Positions 13,181 through 31,100 of a stretch of 64,000 nucleotides of DNA are shown piece after piece. The notes beneath the pieces were generated by a model that ran no database searches, was not told where the DNA came from, and saw nothing but the letters and a program-made list of their open reading frames with translations. How positions within the stretch are numbered: the stretch's first letter is position 1; each line of letters starts with the position of its first letter. The position numbers and the translations under genes are program-made. Source of the stretch: Anaeromyces robustus (taxonomy: Eukaryota; Neocallimastigomycota; Neocallimastigomycetes; Neocallimastigales; Neocallimastigaceae); NCBI GenBank assembly GCA_002104895.1, contig MCFG01000120.1:97773-161772 (forward strand), in the 5' to 3' direction.

Positions 13181-13450
13181 TTTTATTTTTGCTATATTTT
13201 ATTTTCTTTTTATTTTTGTTTTTTATAGTATTTTATTCTTATTTTTATTTTTGTTTTCTATATATTTTATTTTTCTTTTTATTTTTATTTTTCACAAGAG
13301 TTTTATTTTTTGCATTATTATATTTTCCTTATAGTATTATTAAGGTTTATTTGATCTGATTTATTTTTTAATTCAAAAAAAAATTGATATATTTTTATTT
13401 AATACTAATACTTCTTATATATTTGTTTATTGATTGATTGATTCAATAAA
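12541..13450. other. Intergenic region between convergent genes with a (TTA)n tract
   Basis: The 910 bp between two 3' ends hold a long TTA repeat at about 13108-13180 and T-rich DNA on either side. Long open frames here (poly-Leu or poly-Tyr) come from the repeat. No gene is seen. Confidence 0.7.
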
Positions 13451-17081
<3,631 letters not shown>

Positions 17082-19664
17082 TTGTTCTTTTATATATATT
17101 ATATACAAGAAAAAAATAAAATGTAGATAAATAATAAAAATAAAAAATATAATTTTAAATTTAATATTACCATAACAATATATATAATAAAATATATATA
17201 TAATTTTTTTAAAAAAAAATGAAAATTTATAACAAATACATAATAACATTAAAAAAAATATATTATAAATTTTCAATAATTTGAAATAAATTTCTTTTTA
17301 ATTGTTATTTATTACATTACACCTAGATGTTTGAGTTGAACAATAAAAAAGTATATTTATAATTTAATTTCTTAATTTTACCTTATTATTATTATTTTAT
17401 TTAAACAGTTCCTTTTTATTTTATAATAATAAAATACATATAATAATAAAAATAGTAATATTAATTTTCGCTATTGTATTCTTTGTTTTTTTTACAAAAA
17501 AAAAAAAAGAAAAAAAAAAAAAAAAAAGAATAAAAAAAAGAAACTAAAACAAAATTGTACTATTTATCGAAAAAATTATTTTTAAATATACTATTATTAA
17601 TAATTAATTAATAATTATAATATAATGTTAAATTTTAAAAAATAAAAAATAAAAAAAGTTTAAACATTAAAAAAATAATTAAACGTATAAATAATTAATA
17701 TTTAAATAAATATAACTGTTATGCTATATAATTAAATAAATAGATTTATTAATATATAAATAAATTTATAATAATAATTTATTAATATAATCTTATTTCT
17801 ATTCTATTAAATAATAGAAAAAATTTTTAACTGCCTTTATTTAAATTAAAGCCACATAAAAATAATAATTTTTGATTATGAAATAGTAATTTTATCCATA
17901 TATAAGATAATTCTTTGCCATAAATTTATCCATTCTTTAATATATATGAAAATTGCTTAAAAATATTTTTAGTAGGTAAAAATAACTGTAAAGAAAAGAG
18001 GTGATAAATAATCTATATAATTACTTTAAAAAACAATTTTTTTTTTATTAATTTTATTTTTCGTAATATATGATGAAAAATTAATTATATTAATTAATAC
18101 TCATTTATAAAATTTTATATTGAATTATATATATATAATTCAATATAGATTTTTACAAATAATTATTACTGCGCAAATTAAATATATTGAGACACCAAAA
18201 ATATATAAATTTTTGAAACTAATTAAAATCAAAATATATTTAATACATCTTGATTTTTATTTTAAATAAATTCAATAGATTATTCAACATAAATTATAAT
18301 AAAAATGAATAATTTATAAAAAGATAAAAAGATATATTATAAAGTTTTTAAATACGAAGTTATATTTCCATTAACTATTTTAATATTTAAATGCATTATT
18401 ACATATATAATAGAAAAAAATATCTAAAACCATCTTAAATATGCATTAAATTGATATTTAAACTATTAATCAATATAATAATATAGTAATAAAATTTACT
18501 TCAATAATTTTTAAAAAAAATAGGGATTATAAATATTACATAAAGTTCATAAAATATTTTATTATTAAAATATTATTTATTATATTTATAATGAAATGAA
18601 AATTATTAATACGATTGAATTTTTATATTAATATTTTTTTAATGTTATATATTAAATAAACAAGTATAAAAATATAGATGATTTAATATAATGTATTAAT
18701 GTATTAATTGAATTTATAATAATTATTTTTAACCTTTTAATTATCATCTATAAAAAATGATAAAGTTTCTATTTATTTTGAATAATATCTTAACCTTTTA
18801 TGTTTTGTAGCTATAAAAACAATATCAAAATAATATATATATTATAAAAACATAATATATTATTACTAATTTCATTTAGAATTAATATAATATTAAATAA
18901 TAACATGAATAAATAAATAAATAAAATAAATAATACTTTAACAATTATAAATGATAATGAAAAGTTAAAAAAATATTATAACAAAAAAAAATTTTTTTAT
19001 TCACGATATTAAAACATTGTTTATTCACTTAAATATATTTTTCTATTCTTATTTAAAATATTAGCTTTTTATAAAAAAAAATAGTTATATGTCAAACATT
19101 TTCATTAAAATGGAATATTTGATTTTAAAATATATTATTTATGTAATATAATTTATATATATATAATAATTCTAAAAGGATAAATTATTAGTTATAAATA
19201 TATAATATTAAATAAATATAAATATTTAAAATATATATAAATATTTAAAAAGCTTGTCTATACAAAAATAATTTTATATGTGATTCAACCATATATATAT
19301 TATATAAAAAGTAAATAAATTGTGATATATATATTAATTCGGAAATTATAGCATAACAATAATTAAAAAAAAAAAAAAAAAATATTAAAATATAAGAAAA
19401 AATGTAATTAAATGATTTAACAAAATGAGAATAATTTGAAAAAATTTATTCTAATCATTAATTAAAATATATTCTTTTTTTGATATAATCTATCTATAAA
19501 TAGGTAGATTAATTAATAAATTTATATAAAAGCAATTCTTAAAGTTTAATTATTAAAAAATTATTATGAGTAAAAAATATAAATGATATGTAAAATATAA
19601 TAAAATATATTGATTAGGTTAACAATTATTCATTTTGATTTAAGATAAAAACTATATTCAAAAA

Positions 19665-19695
<31 letters not shown>

Positions 19696-20107
19696 TAAAG
19701 AGAGTATAAAATTAATGAAATATTAAAATATTAAAAATTAATATAATTATCTTTTTAAAGTCTTCTCTAAAAAGTAAATAATAAAGTAATTTAATTTTTA
19801 ACTTTTTTATTGACTATGAGTCAAGAATAATATTAAAAAAAATTAATATATATATTTATAATAAATTTTTATTTGATTTTTTTTTTTAATTTACTTATTT
19901 TTTTTTAAATTGAAGTTTATTTTATTATATTAATTTTTAGAATAATAATTATTATTAATTAATATTAGAAATAATAGATTTAATTGTATCACTTCGATAT
20001 ATATTATATATAAGTAAAATTTATAATATTAAAATATTATATAACTTCTAATATTATTTAAATGGTATCTATTATCTATTATCTATTTATTTTAAATACT
20101 ATGTCTT

Positions 20108-20128
20108 AACCAACAATGTATATATTTC

Positions 20129-20160
<32 letters not shown>

Positions 20161-20194
20161 CAATGTAATATAGATAATGTTGGCTGAGTTTACT
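20108..20194. repeat. Imperfect inverted repeat with a T16/A18 core
   Basis: The arms AACCAACAATGTATATATTT and its partner ending ATAATGTTGGCT flank a run of T followed by a run of A. CCAACA and TGTTGG pair exactly; the middle of the arms pairs poorly. It could be a decayed small inverted-repeat element, but no target duplication was identified. Confidence 0.4.
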
Positions 20195-21106
20195 ATAAAT
20201 ATTTTATTATTTATAATTTGATTTGATTTTTATTTACGCCGCTAATTAGGATAAAAAAAAAACGAAATTTTCATATGTACATAAAAAAATAGTATTTTTT
20301 AAAAGAAAGAAAAAAATTTTTAGCATAACAACATCGAGTTATAAATCTTTTTATATTATTTAAATAATAATATAATTATATGAAAAAAAAAATAAATTGT
20401 AATTATTTTTATTCAATTTTGAATTAGTAGGAAAAAAAATCATTAAATTATTATTTAATATTGAATGAATTTAAAAATCATGGTTAAAAATTTATATAAA
20501 ACTGATTATAGTAATAAGTGATATTAAATATTTAAAAATTATTATTCTTTAGTTAAAGTTCTCTATAATTAAAAATATAACATTGATATATAAAAAAACC
20601 ATGCATGTAGTTATATAATTATTATATGTATTTTTGATAATTTTTATTATATGTAAAAAAAAAGTGTTTTTAATGTATATATATATATAATTTTTTTTTC
20701 AATACATATTTATGTAATATATATAAATAGATTGTATACTTATTATTTATTAAATATAAATAAAAAAATTAAATGAATAAAATAATAAAAAATAGATAAA
20801 TAAATATATTATATTATCAAAAATTTTGTTTTTTTTTATATTTGATTTTTTTAATTAAAAATTTTTTAATAATTGCCATAAAAGTAAAAATTAATCATAT
20901 AAACAAAAATTAAAGTTTAAATATTTAAGATTATTTTCTTTTAATTAAAAAAATGTTTATTAAAAAATATGTTAAATAAAAATTGAGAAGTAAATTTATC
21001 ATTTTCAATATATTAATAATTTAAAATTTATTAACATTGATAAAAATTTTACATTAATTATGGCAATTAATTAATCCCAAGTTTTTCTATCTCTTTGGTT
21101 TTCATA

Positions 21107-21138
<32 letters not shown>

Positions 21139-21581
21139 GATATATGAAGAGTTTTGTAAATTTAAGAATATATTTTATATTGAATAATAGTAAATATACT
21201 AATTTAATTTTGCTTATAATTCTAAATTAAAAAAATAATTTTCAATTATAAATATATATAAAACTAAAAAAAATAATATAATTTATTAAAGTTATTAAAA
21301 TTATTATACTTAATAAAAATTATCTATTGTGGAAAAAAATATTTAGTTAAATAAATAATAAAATAATAAAATTAAAAAAAAAATGTTAACAATTTTATAA
21401 TTTTAGGTATGTTATACATGAAGAAAAAAATGATATAATAAAAGATAAATGTTTTCCTTTTAATACACAAATTTATTTATTATTTAGACATACATATATA
21501 TATTTCATTTTTATTTTTCAACCATTGTTAGAAATAGTTTCATATTAAAATTTCCCTTTATTTATATATTATTATTAAATG

Positions 21582-21613
<32 letters not shown>

Positions 21614-22749
21614 ATAATACAAAGATATTTAAAAATTTACAATAATATAAAAAATATTATAGAAATAATAAAGAACCAAATAAAATCAAGCATATATAAG
21701 AATTAATAAAAGTAATTAATAAATTGTGTTACCTTTTATATTATATATAAAAAGTCTAAATAGATAATATTTTAAGATAATAAAAAAAATATTTTTTAAC
21801 ATATTATTTTTTTTTGTATTGTAAATTAACGAAATGTTTTAATAATAAAAATAAAAAAAAAATAACATTTATATTAAAGAGCTTTATTATTCTTTCATTA
21901 TCATCCTTATATATATGATAAAACAATTATAATAATAATATTAATATACTTTAATATTATTATATAATTTGTATATCTTTATAAAAAAAATTATAATAAT
22001 CAATCCTAGAATATTGTAGATTAGTAAAAAAAATGAAGTAGGACAATAAAAAAGAATTTTATTAACTTTAAAATAAGAATTATAGTAAATATTTCTAAAT
22101 ATTAAGATAATGTGCTTAATGAATTTATTTTGAAATTTTGTATTATTTTTTTTTAAAGTTTAATTTATTTTTTTTAAGAAAATGTTTTTAAACTTTAAAA
22201 CAAACTTTTAAAATAAAATAAAATAAAAAAAATTATAAAAAGTTATAAAATTTGATTATAATTAAAATTCAGATAATGTTATAATTTCAAAATTTCATTA
22301 TATTATTTAATATCAACATTGTTGGATGAAAAAATATCTTTAACAATATTAATATATATTTAAATACTTTTTTTTTTTCATATAATAATTGTTAGTTTTA
22401 TCTTCGAAAATTTTGTTAATATGCTAATATTTAAGATCCTTTAGATTATTAAACTTTATCTATTTTAATATTTTATTTTATTTTATTTTATTTTATTGAA
22501 CATTTAATATAATTACAATTATTTCATATATAAATACGAAGGTTAAAAATTTTCATTATTATATTATCAAATATATATTTTATACTTATTCGTATTTGAT
22601 TCAATATTCTTGTATTTTATTTCAAGATAAATAATTAATATAAAAATTTTTATAAACCATTTTAACACCTACTTTATAATTATTATTATTATTACATATT
22701 ATATAAATAAGAATACCCTTCCTATTTTGAAGAGAAGATAACTTCAAGT

Positions 22750-22872
22750 ATGAAAGCTATTCTTGCAATTATTATTTTATTATTAAAATATGTAAAGTCT
22801 ATAAATAGAAATTTTAATATAATCAAATCAACTTATTTTTTGTATTTACTTTTTTTTATATTATTATTATAA
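22750..22872 (+). other. Small open frame with signal-peptide-like start (40 codons)
   Basis: ATG starts MKAILAIIILLLKYVKS, a basic residue plus hydrophobic core typical of a secretion signal, and TAA follows 40 codons later. The 40 bases before the ATG (CCTTCCTATTTTGAAGAGAA etc.) have an unusually high GC content for this gap. It may be a first exon, a decayed secreted-protein gene, or chance; a GTAAAG within the frame could serve as a donor but no downstream exon was found. Confidence 0.25.
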
Positions 22873-25659
22873 AATGTCAATTTTATTGTTGAAATATGCA
22901 TTCAATTTAATATATTATTAATATACATTACAATACAATATAAAATATTTCTTACAATTTGTATTCGTGACAATAAAAAAAATGAACTAAACAAATAACA
23001 ATAAAATATAAAAAAAAAAAAAAAAAAACAGAAAAAGGTTCTTAAAATTTCTACATAATTATAATACGCAATCAATTAATAATATATATCAATAATAAAT
23101 AAATAAATTGTTTTATTATATTTATTTAATATTAAACTTATTTAATAATATATTTGATTAAATAAATTTATTCCATAATTGTTTGAACATTGTATTATTT
23201 TTTATTGGGTAGATTTTAAGGTAAAAAAATTAATTTAATGGATGATAAATATTTAAAATTAAAAAATAATATATAAGTTTATATATATTAAAATATATTG
23301 TAATATATATTAATTATATGTCTATTTCATTATTATGATGTAAAATAATAAATTTATATTTATTGAAACTCTAATTAAACATATTTTAAAATTCACATAT
23401 ATTACTATATATTACTATATATACTATATAAAATATAATAAATCTTTTTTATTATGATTTGAATATAAGAATCATGAAAAATATTCAAATCAATTAAGTA
23501 AATATATTATTAAATCAAATATTAATATATAAAAATTAAATGAATTTTTTGGTTCAGTAATATATTGCAATATTAATAAAAATTCATTAATTATATAAAC
23601 CATATAATATTAATTTTTATTATTTTATAATTAAACTATTTTTGTCCATAATAAATATTGAAAAAGAATATAAAAGAATTCAGTATATTAAAATTAAATA
23701 AATAAATACTAAATAAATAAATACTAATTATTAATTATGATATATTAATTATTAATTATTATTTATTTATTTATTTTTTTTATTAATCAATAATAAAAAA
23801 TATTAAAAAAAATCCGTTTTTATTTTTTTATTATTTTTTTTTTAGTAATAATAATAATAATAAAAATATATATAATAAAATATATAAAAAAAATAATTTA
23901 TAATAATAAATAATAATAACGTTAAAAAAAAAAAATAAAACTTAATTATAAATAATTTAATATTTATTTACATTTAATATATTATAAAGTATATGATAAT
24001 ATATTAATAATAATATTACTTTATATTATAAATATAAAAAATGTTTATTATAAATATATATTAAATATATAAATAAAATAAAATAAAATTCTGATTAACA
24101 ATTAATATAATTTTTTTATTATTTTTTTTTTATTTTTATTTTTTTATTTTTTTAAAAAAATTTTTTTTTTTATTTTTCACTTTTTATTTTTCTACCTTTG
24201 CTATTTCTTTTTTGAACATAATAAAAAATAATAATATTTTTCCTTCTTTTTATTAAAAGAACTAAAAACATCTTGAATAAAAATAAATTTTTATTATATA
24301 TTAATAAAACAATTATTTGTAAGGAAAAACTTTTATAATATATATAATATAATATTTTTATTAATAATAGATTACTGATGCGTTAATAGTAAAGAGTAAT
24401 GTTTTTTGTAAAATAATTGACTCAAGTATAAATATTTTATTCAGCAATAAATAGTTTATAAAATTAATATAAGACATACATTGAACAAAACTAAAAGTGA
24501 TAAGATTTATATATTATTTTTGTTTTATTTATAAGTAATAAATAAACTTCTTTGCTTAAAAAAGTAAATGTATTGTACATTTTGTTTTAACTAAAAGCTA
24601 AGATTTATTCTCTATATATTAGAGATATTTTTATGTTTTATTTGTTATTATAAATAAGAAAGTATTCTTTATATTTTAATGAAAGTAAATAGTAATAATA
24701 TTATTATTAATGTTGTTGTTATTTTCATCTATGGCGTTTATTTCATTTTTTAAGAAAAAATATTGTCTTTTCTTATAAAAAAGAACGTGAAATTATATAT
24801 AAAAAAAGTTTTAATTTATAATTATCTATATAATATAAAATATATTTTTCTTTTTCTTTTTTATCACATAATATTATATAATAACAATATATAAAATTGA
24901 GAAAAAAAATATTACTTATATTAATAAAACTTATCACTTTTTTTTTTATCTTTGTCTATAATGATTTTTTGATTTGTAGACACAAGAAAAAAAAAAATTT
25001 TTTTTTCTACACTTTTAACTAATAAATACTACTAATAATATAATAAAATAAAAAGCTAACTGTACATTTCTGTTTGTATAATTATTTTATAAAATAGAAT
25101 TATAATTATAATAATAAAAGGAAATACAAAGGAAAATATTACACTTTTTAATAATTACATCTAAAAAGGAAAGAAAAATATTAAAAGCTAAATCCATAGA
25201 GAATAAAATTTAATGTAAAATAAGAAATAGATAAAAATCAATAATATTCAACTATCATTTAATTATTATTTTAATAAAAAAAAAACTTTTTTGTTAAAAT
25301 AATATAATCATACACAGAAAGCTAAATACTATTTATTACAAATAATATTTTTAATAATAGAAAAAAAAATATTATAGATATTCAGTATTTTTAAATAGAC
25401 ATAATAACTTGTGTTAAGTGAATTTTATATAACCAATTGAATAATATTCTTAATCTATAAAATAATTTATTGTCTTTTTTATATAATAAAAATACATATT
25501 TATTTGTAGTTATACGTTTGGATTTATTAGGGAGAAGAAAAGAAACAAGAGGGTAAAACGAATAAAAAAGAGAAGAAAAAAGAAGAGAAAAAAAATTTTT
25601 TTAAAAAAAGGTTTAAAAGGTCAATATATATTGATAATTTTATAATTTTTAAAAATAGA

Positions 25660-28082
25660 ATGGTGGCAATTCTTCATTCAAAATCTCCAAAATCAATTCC
25701 TTGTACATCAAAAAAATCAAATCTATTTCAAAAAACTACAAAAGCTGATATTAAAAAAATTAATTTAGAGTTAAATTCACCTTCTACTTCAGATAAATGT
25801 ATATCACCTTCATCTAAATCAAACAGTCTTTATTATATACAAACTAAAAAGAATTCATCTAAATCATTAGTTCCATCTATTCCATCTTCATTACCTATTG
25901 ATAATAAAAGTAATTATCATCAACATTACCGTAACCCACTTGTTCTTTCAGTATCAAAAAATAGTACAAATTCAAATACTACATTAGAGGAAACCGCGTT
26001 TTCTGCGGATAATAGTATAGATTATTCCCCATTTGATAACACATTAGAAAAAAATAATTCGTTTCATCATTCATTTGATTTTCCTAATAAATACGGAAAA
26101 CGTACTGATATTCAGTCTTTTAAAGATACATTTACTGAATCAACAATATCTATTACTCCTCCTTCTACAACACCATCAACACCAACAACTCCTTTAACCC
26201 CTTCCTCAGTAAGTTCAAAAGATTTTGACTCATTAGATGAATCTCTTTCCTCTATTAAAGAATCAATAAAATCAAGAGATCTTATGTTAAAATTAAAGAA
26301 TACACCAACTTCTCAATTAAATACTCCAACTTTACCATCGACTTCAAGTCATTATACCACAACTAATACAACTAAAAATAAAAAAATTGACTGTGCTAAT
26401 ATTATTCACCATCCAAAAATTAATCGTAATAATAATAAAATACGTGATTCTATAAATTCTAATTTAATAATTTCTTCATCAAAATATAGTTCAAATAAAG
26501 AAATTAAGGACTGTATTTCTTCTCCTGACAATTTTGATTCCAAAATTTTTGATATAAATAAAGATACCATGACTTCGTCTATCACACATGTTATACCAAT
26601 TAAATCATCTAAATTGAAAAAAATATTACATAATCAATCATCCACTGAAATGAATAATATAAATAGAAAAGGTAAAATATCACCTGAATTCAAAGCATTA
26701 TGCAAGAAACTTTTAAAGGAAATACAACATCACGCAGATGCTGGACCTTTTTTAAATTCATTAGAAGAAATAATTACAAAAGACAAAATGAAAGAAAAAG
26801 AAGAAAAAGCAGTAAATAATAAATCAAAGGAAGAGAATATCAATCAAAAACATAATTTATTATCATCTGAAAATAATAAAAATAAAGGTAAAAATATAGA
26901 AAATACTGATAAATTTCTTTTATACTCAACTCATAATGAAGAAGACAAAATTGATCTTAATATTATTCAATGTCATCTTTTGGAAGATAAATATACCAAC
27001 CTTTATGAAGTTTTTTATGATTTACAACAAATGTTAAATCAATGTTATAGAAAGTATGTAAATGAAGATCATGTTATTCATCGTATGGGTAAAAATATTG
27101 AAGATTTTATGATAGAAAAATTTTTAGAAATGCCTGAAAATTTTAAAGAACAATGCGTTAATGATTATCATAGTAGCAAAATATATTCATCTTCTTCATT
27201 AATTCCTGCATTCATTAAAGTATTAGATTCTAAACTTGATAAAAAAGATTGGATAAAAACTGAAGAAAGCATTGATGATGATATTATAATAATACGACGT
27301 GAAGAACAAATTAAGGAATATAAAAAGAAAGAAAAAGAAAAACTATGTCATATTCTTGGTAATGATAATCAACTAAAATCAAAAAATAATTTTACAAGTA
27401 ATACGTTATTATCTTCATCTGATAAAAAACGTAAGCATGAATGTATTGATAATCAAGAAGAAAATAATACATCTTTATCTTCTAATAATAATATTTATTG
27501 GAATATCACATTAAAAAAGATACAACATATCAATCGTCATTTTAATAATCATTCTAATAAAAAAATAAAATTATTAGATCATAATATTAAGTCATTTACC
27601 CTATCATCATCAAGATTATCTGTTTTATCATCAAAATTAGAAAAAGGAAAGTCATTAATGCATCATCCAAAATATAGAAAGTGGGTTATTCATTTAAAAA
27701 GAAACCCTCATAACCAGAATTTCATTTTACCAAGAAATTACTTTCATTATTCAAATTCTAATTCATCCTGTAAAAATTTTATTTTCTATATACCATCTGA
27801 CATTTTAAAGAGTTCTCCATGGTCAAACTTATTTAACCACTTTACCATTAATACTCTATCATCATTAGAAAATAATAGTAAAAGCAAGAAACTTATTACT
27901 AGTATTCCAAAAAAACTTATTTCATCACCAGGTATATCTAAAAATGAAAGTAAAACTGAATTAATTGATATTTTAAAATCAGAAAATAAATTAATGAAAA
28001 ATGATGAAAAAGAAAATAAAACTGAATCTAAATTGGAAAAAGAGGATTCAATAATAGAAATATCTAATATAATGAGTAAGTC

Positions 28083-28132
<50 letters not shown>

Positions 28133-31100
28133 ATTACAAATATATATATATGTTAATTTTTAATTTAATTTTATTAATTATATAAAAATAACAAATAGAT
28201 AACCAAGAAGAGAAGAAAACAAATAATGAAATAATAATAGATCGATGTGATTCGTTAGATTCTGAATTTAATAGGGAAAATATAATGGAAAAAGAAGAAG
28301 AAAAATGTTTAATGAATTTATACTTTTTACCTCCAACACCACCTTCATCATCTCCACCATCTTCACCAATGAATATTTTAGATAATGAAGATATTATAGA
28401 AGATGAAGTAAAAGAAAAAGAAAAAGAAGGAAAGAAGGAAAATGAAATTGATTCCATGGTTGTAGATAAAATTGAAAATATTGAGTCCAATCAGAATGTA
28501 GAACAAAAAGAAAGTTCATTAAATAAAGATAAAATAAAGCTATTAGATAAAGGTAAAAAAGAAGAAGAAATTACTAAGAAATCTAAAACTTTATTAGAAA
28601 GAGATGATTTAAATAATACAATGACATCAACTAATGAACATTTAGACAAGAAATTAAATCAAACATTAAATCCTCTTGAATGGATGGATTCTAAAAAAGA
28701 TATTAAATCTTTGTTAGCAGGTATTGATTTACATTCTTTTAAAAAGGAACAAGATAATATTTTATTAACTCAAATTTTAATTAGACAACAAATTCAAAAC
28801 ATTATTGAAACGGAACGTTTAATTAATCATTTAAATATGAGTAGTGGAAATACTACTGGTATTCCTTCTTTATCATCATTATATCCTTTGAATGCTTTAG
28901 ATTTATCCTTAAATAATATATCACCTGTAACTAATGTAAATAATAACAATACACTTTTTTCTTCTTTAATAAATAACACTGTTAATGAATTTCCAAATCC
29001 ATTAGAAGATACATCTTATGATGTTACAAATGATTTTATTGATTGGGATAAAGCATGTGAAGATAATTTCTCAAATACCCAAGGAATGTTAAATGCAAAT
29101 TATCCTCAAGTATTAGACCCAACACTTTCATTTATTTCTAATACATCATCAGATATTATGAATGGTCTTAATTCCACTTTGAATGTTAATCTTTTAAATT
29201 ATTATAATAATGAAGAATTATATCCTTCATTCTTAAATTTGTCTTCATCATCTAATGATTTATTATCAAATATTTTTGATAATTCAAACAATTTTGAGGG
29301 TTTAAATTTAAATGAATTAACACCTGAAGAATTAAATTCATTAGTCAATACTAATTCAACTACTACTTCACCTCTTGATTTGTCTACATTAACCATGAAT
29401 AATGCTATAAACTTAAATTCACTATTAGATACACCTTCTACAGTTTCATTGAATAATGCTAATTTAGCTCTTAATTCCATACCATGCTCCTCTAAATTAT
29501 TAGCTAATACAGCAACTATTCCTTTAAACAATAAAAATATATCCATGAATTTAAATACATTGCATGGTTTAGATGATCCAACCACTCAAGAACTTCATGG
29601 ATTATCTACAAACATACATAATTCACCTATTAATATTGACACATTACCATTACATTATTCTCGTGCATATTCTTCATTATTATCAAATACATCTTTATCT
29701 TCAACACCACCATCTACTTTATTAAATGGTAGTTTTAAACATCATCGCCACATTACAAGTAATAATTTATTTACAACAGCTTCTAATATAGCTACTTCTC
29801 TTACTGCTGCTTCAACAAAATTAGCAGCAAAAATGAATCAAAATAAGTTTCAAATCTTAAATGAACAGCAACAAAAACAATCAAACCAATTAAAAGAAAT
29901 AAAACAAAATCAAGAACAACATCATCAACAACAAAAACAAAAATTACAACAAGAACAAAGTTATGAACAAAAACCAGAACAAAACTCAGAACAAAAATTA
30001 GAACAAAACTCAGAACAAAAATCAGAACAAAAATCAGAACAAAAATTAGAACAAAAATCAGAACAAAGATTAGAACAAAAATCAGAACAAAGATTAGAAC
30101 AAAAATTGGAACAAAAATCAGAACAAAAATCAGAACAAAAATCAGAACAAAAATCGGAACAAAAATCAGAACAAGAACCAGAACAAGAACCAAAACAAGA
30201 AAATAAAAAACAAGAAAATCAAATAAAGAATCAAGAAAATATAACTGAAATAACAAATATTACTTCAACTACGTTTAATCCAATTAAAACTTTTACTGAA
30301 ATAATAAATAGTCCTATTAAAACAAATACAAATAATTTAACAACTTTAGATCCATCTTCTTTATTAATTCTACCATCAATTGAAAAGAAAGTTGATATTT
30401 TAGATGAAAAATTATTATCATCAGTAAAAAAGTCAGAAGCTATAGTAACTGAAGCAATTACAACACCATCACTTAATTCTACAAATGATACAAAAAATCC
30501 TATCGATAGAGCTAATTCAATTATCCATTCTACAATGATAACTGAACCAGCATTAATTCTTCCATCGCCCACATCAGATGTTATGTTAAGTGGTGGTACA
30601 AATGAAAATGATGAATGTCAAGAAAGTTTGTCATTACTATCCAATAATACTTCATTAGAAGTTGATGGCCCTTCAGCCATTCTTTCTATTCATAATTCGG
30701 ATGATTATTTATCATCACCTAATTACTCTTGCTATGATTTATTATTAAATCTTAATAATAATTGTAATGAAACACTTATATCTGAAATGGCGAATCATGA
30801 AACTGTTCAAAATTTAACAGTTGAAAAGGAAAAGGAATTAAACAATGAAAAAAAAAATGAAAATAAACTTGATTTAAAAGAAAATAATAATTTAGACATA
30901 GAAAAGAGAATTTCTATTTTACAAGAAAAAGAAATATCAAATAAAAATATAGATCTTAAAAATGAAGAAAAAACTATAGTTTCTATGGAAAATATCCAGG
31001 AAGAAAATTCATCAAAACTCGAAACTGTTAATAAAATCATTAAAAAGGATGATCCTATGGAAGTAGATCCAAAAGAAGAAAATGAAGAAGTTGTAAAAAT

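Larger units (their letters stand above)
17082..25659. other. 8.6-kb AT-rich intergenic region between divergent genes
   Basis: No gene is supported here. The DNA is dominated by A and T homopolymers, AT dinucleotide runs (e.g. near 19673-19697 and 21104-21121) and short hairpins. The last 150 bases before 25660 are less AT-biased and purine-rich (GGGAGAAGAAAAGAAACAAG near 25530), as expected for a 5' leader. A small open frame at 22750 and a T/A-core inverted repeat at 20108 are listed separately. It presumably contains the promoters of the arrestin gene and of the bromodomain-GATA gene. Confidence 0.6.

Noticed and set aside
12891-13359. Two overlapping open frames of 125-147 codons rich in Leu, Tyr and Phe
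   Set aside because: They lie in an intergenic TTA repeat and have no normal-complexity part; both are frame shadows of one repeat.
17082-25659. tRNA or other structured RNA genes in the large gap
   Set aside because: No GC-containing cloverleaf or GTTCGA-type T-loop was seen on either strand; hairpins here are AT-only.
29801-30256. 151-codon hydrophobic minus-strand frame (repeated FVLIFVL)
   Set aside because: It is antisense to the EQK repeats of the GATA gene and would be a repeat artefact, not a membrane protein.
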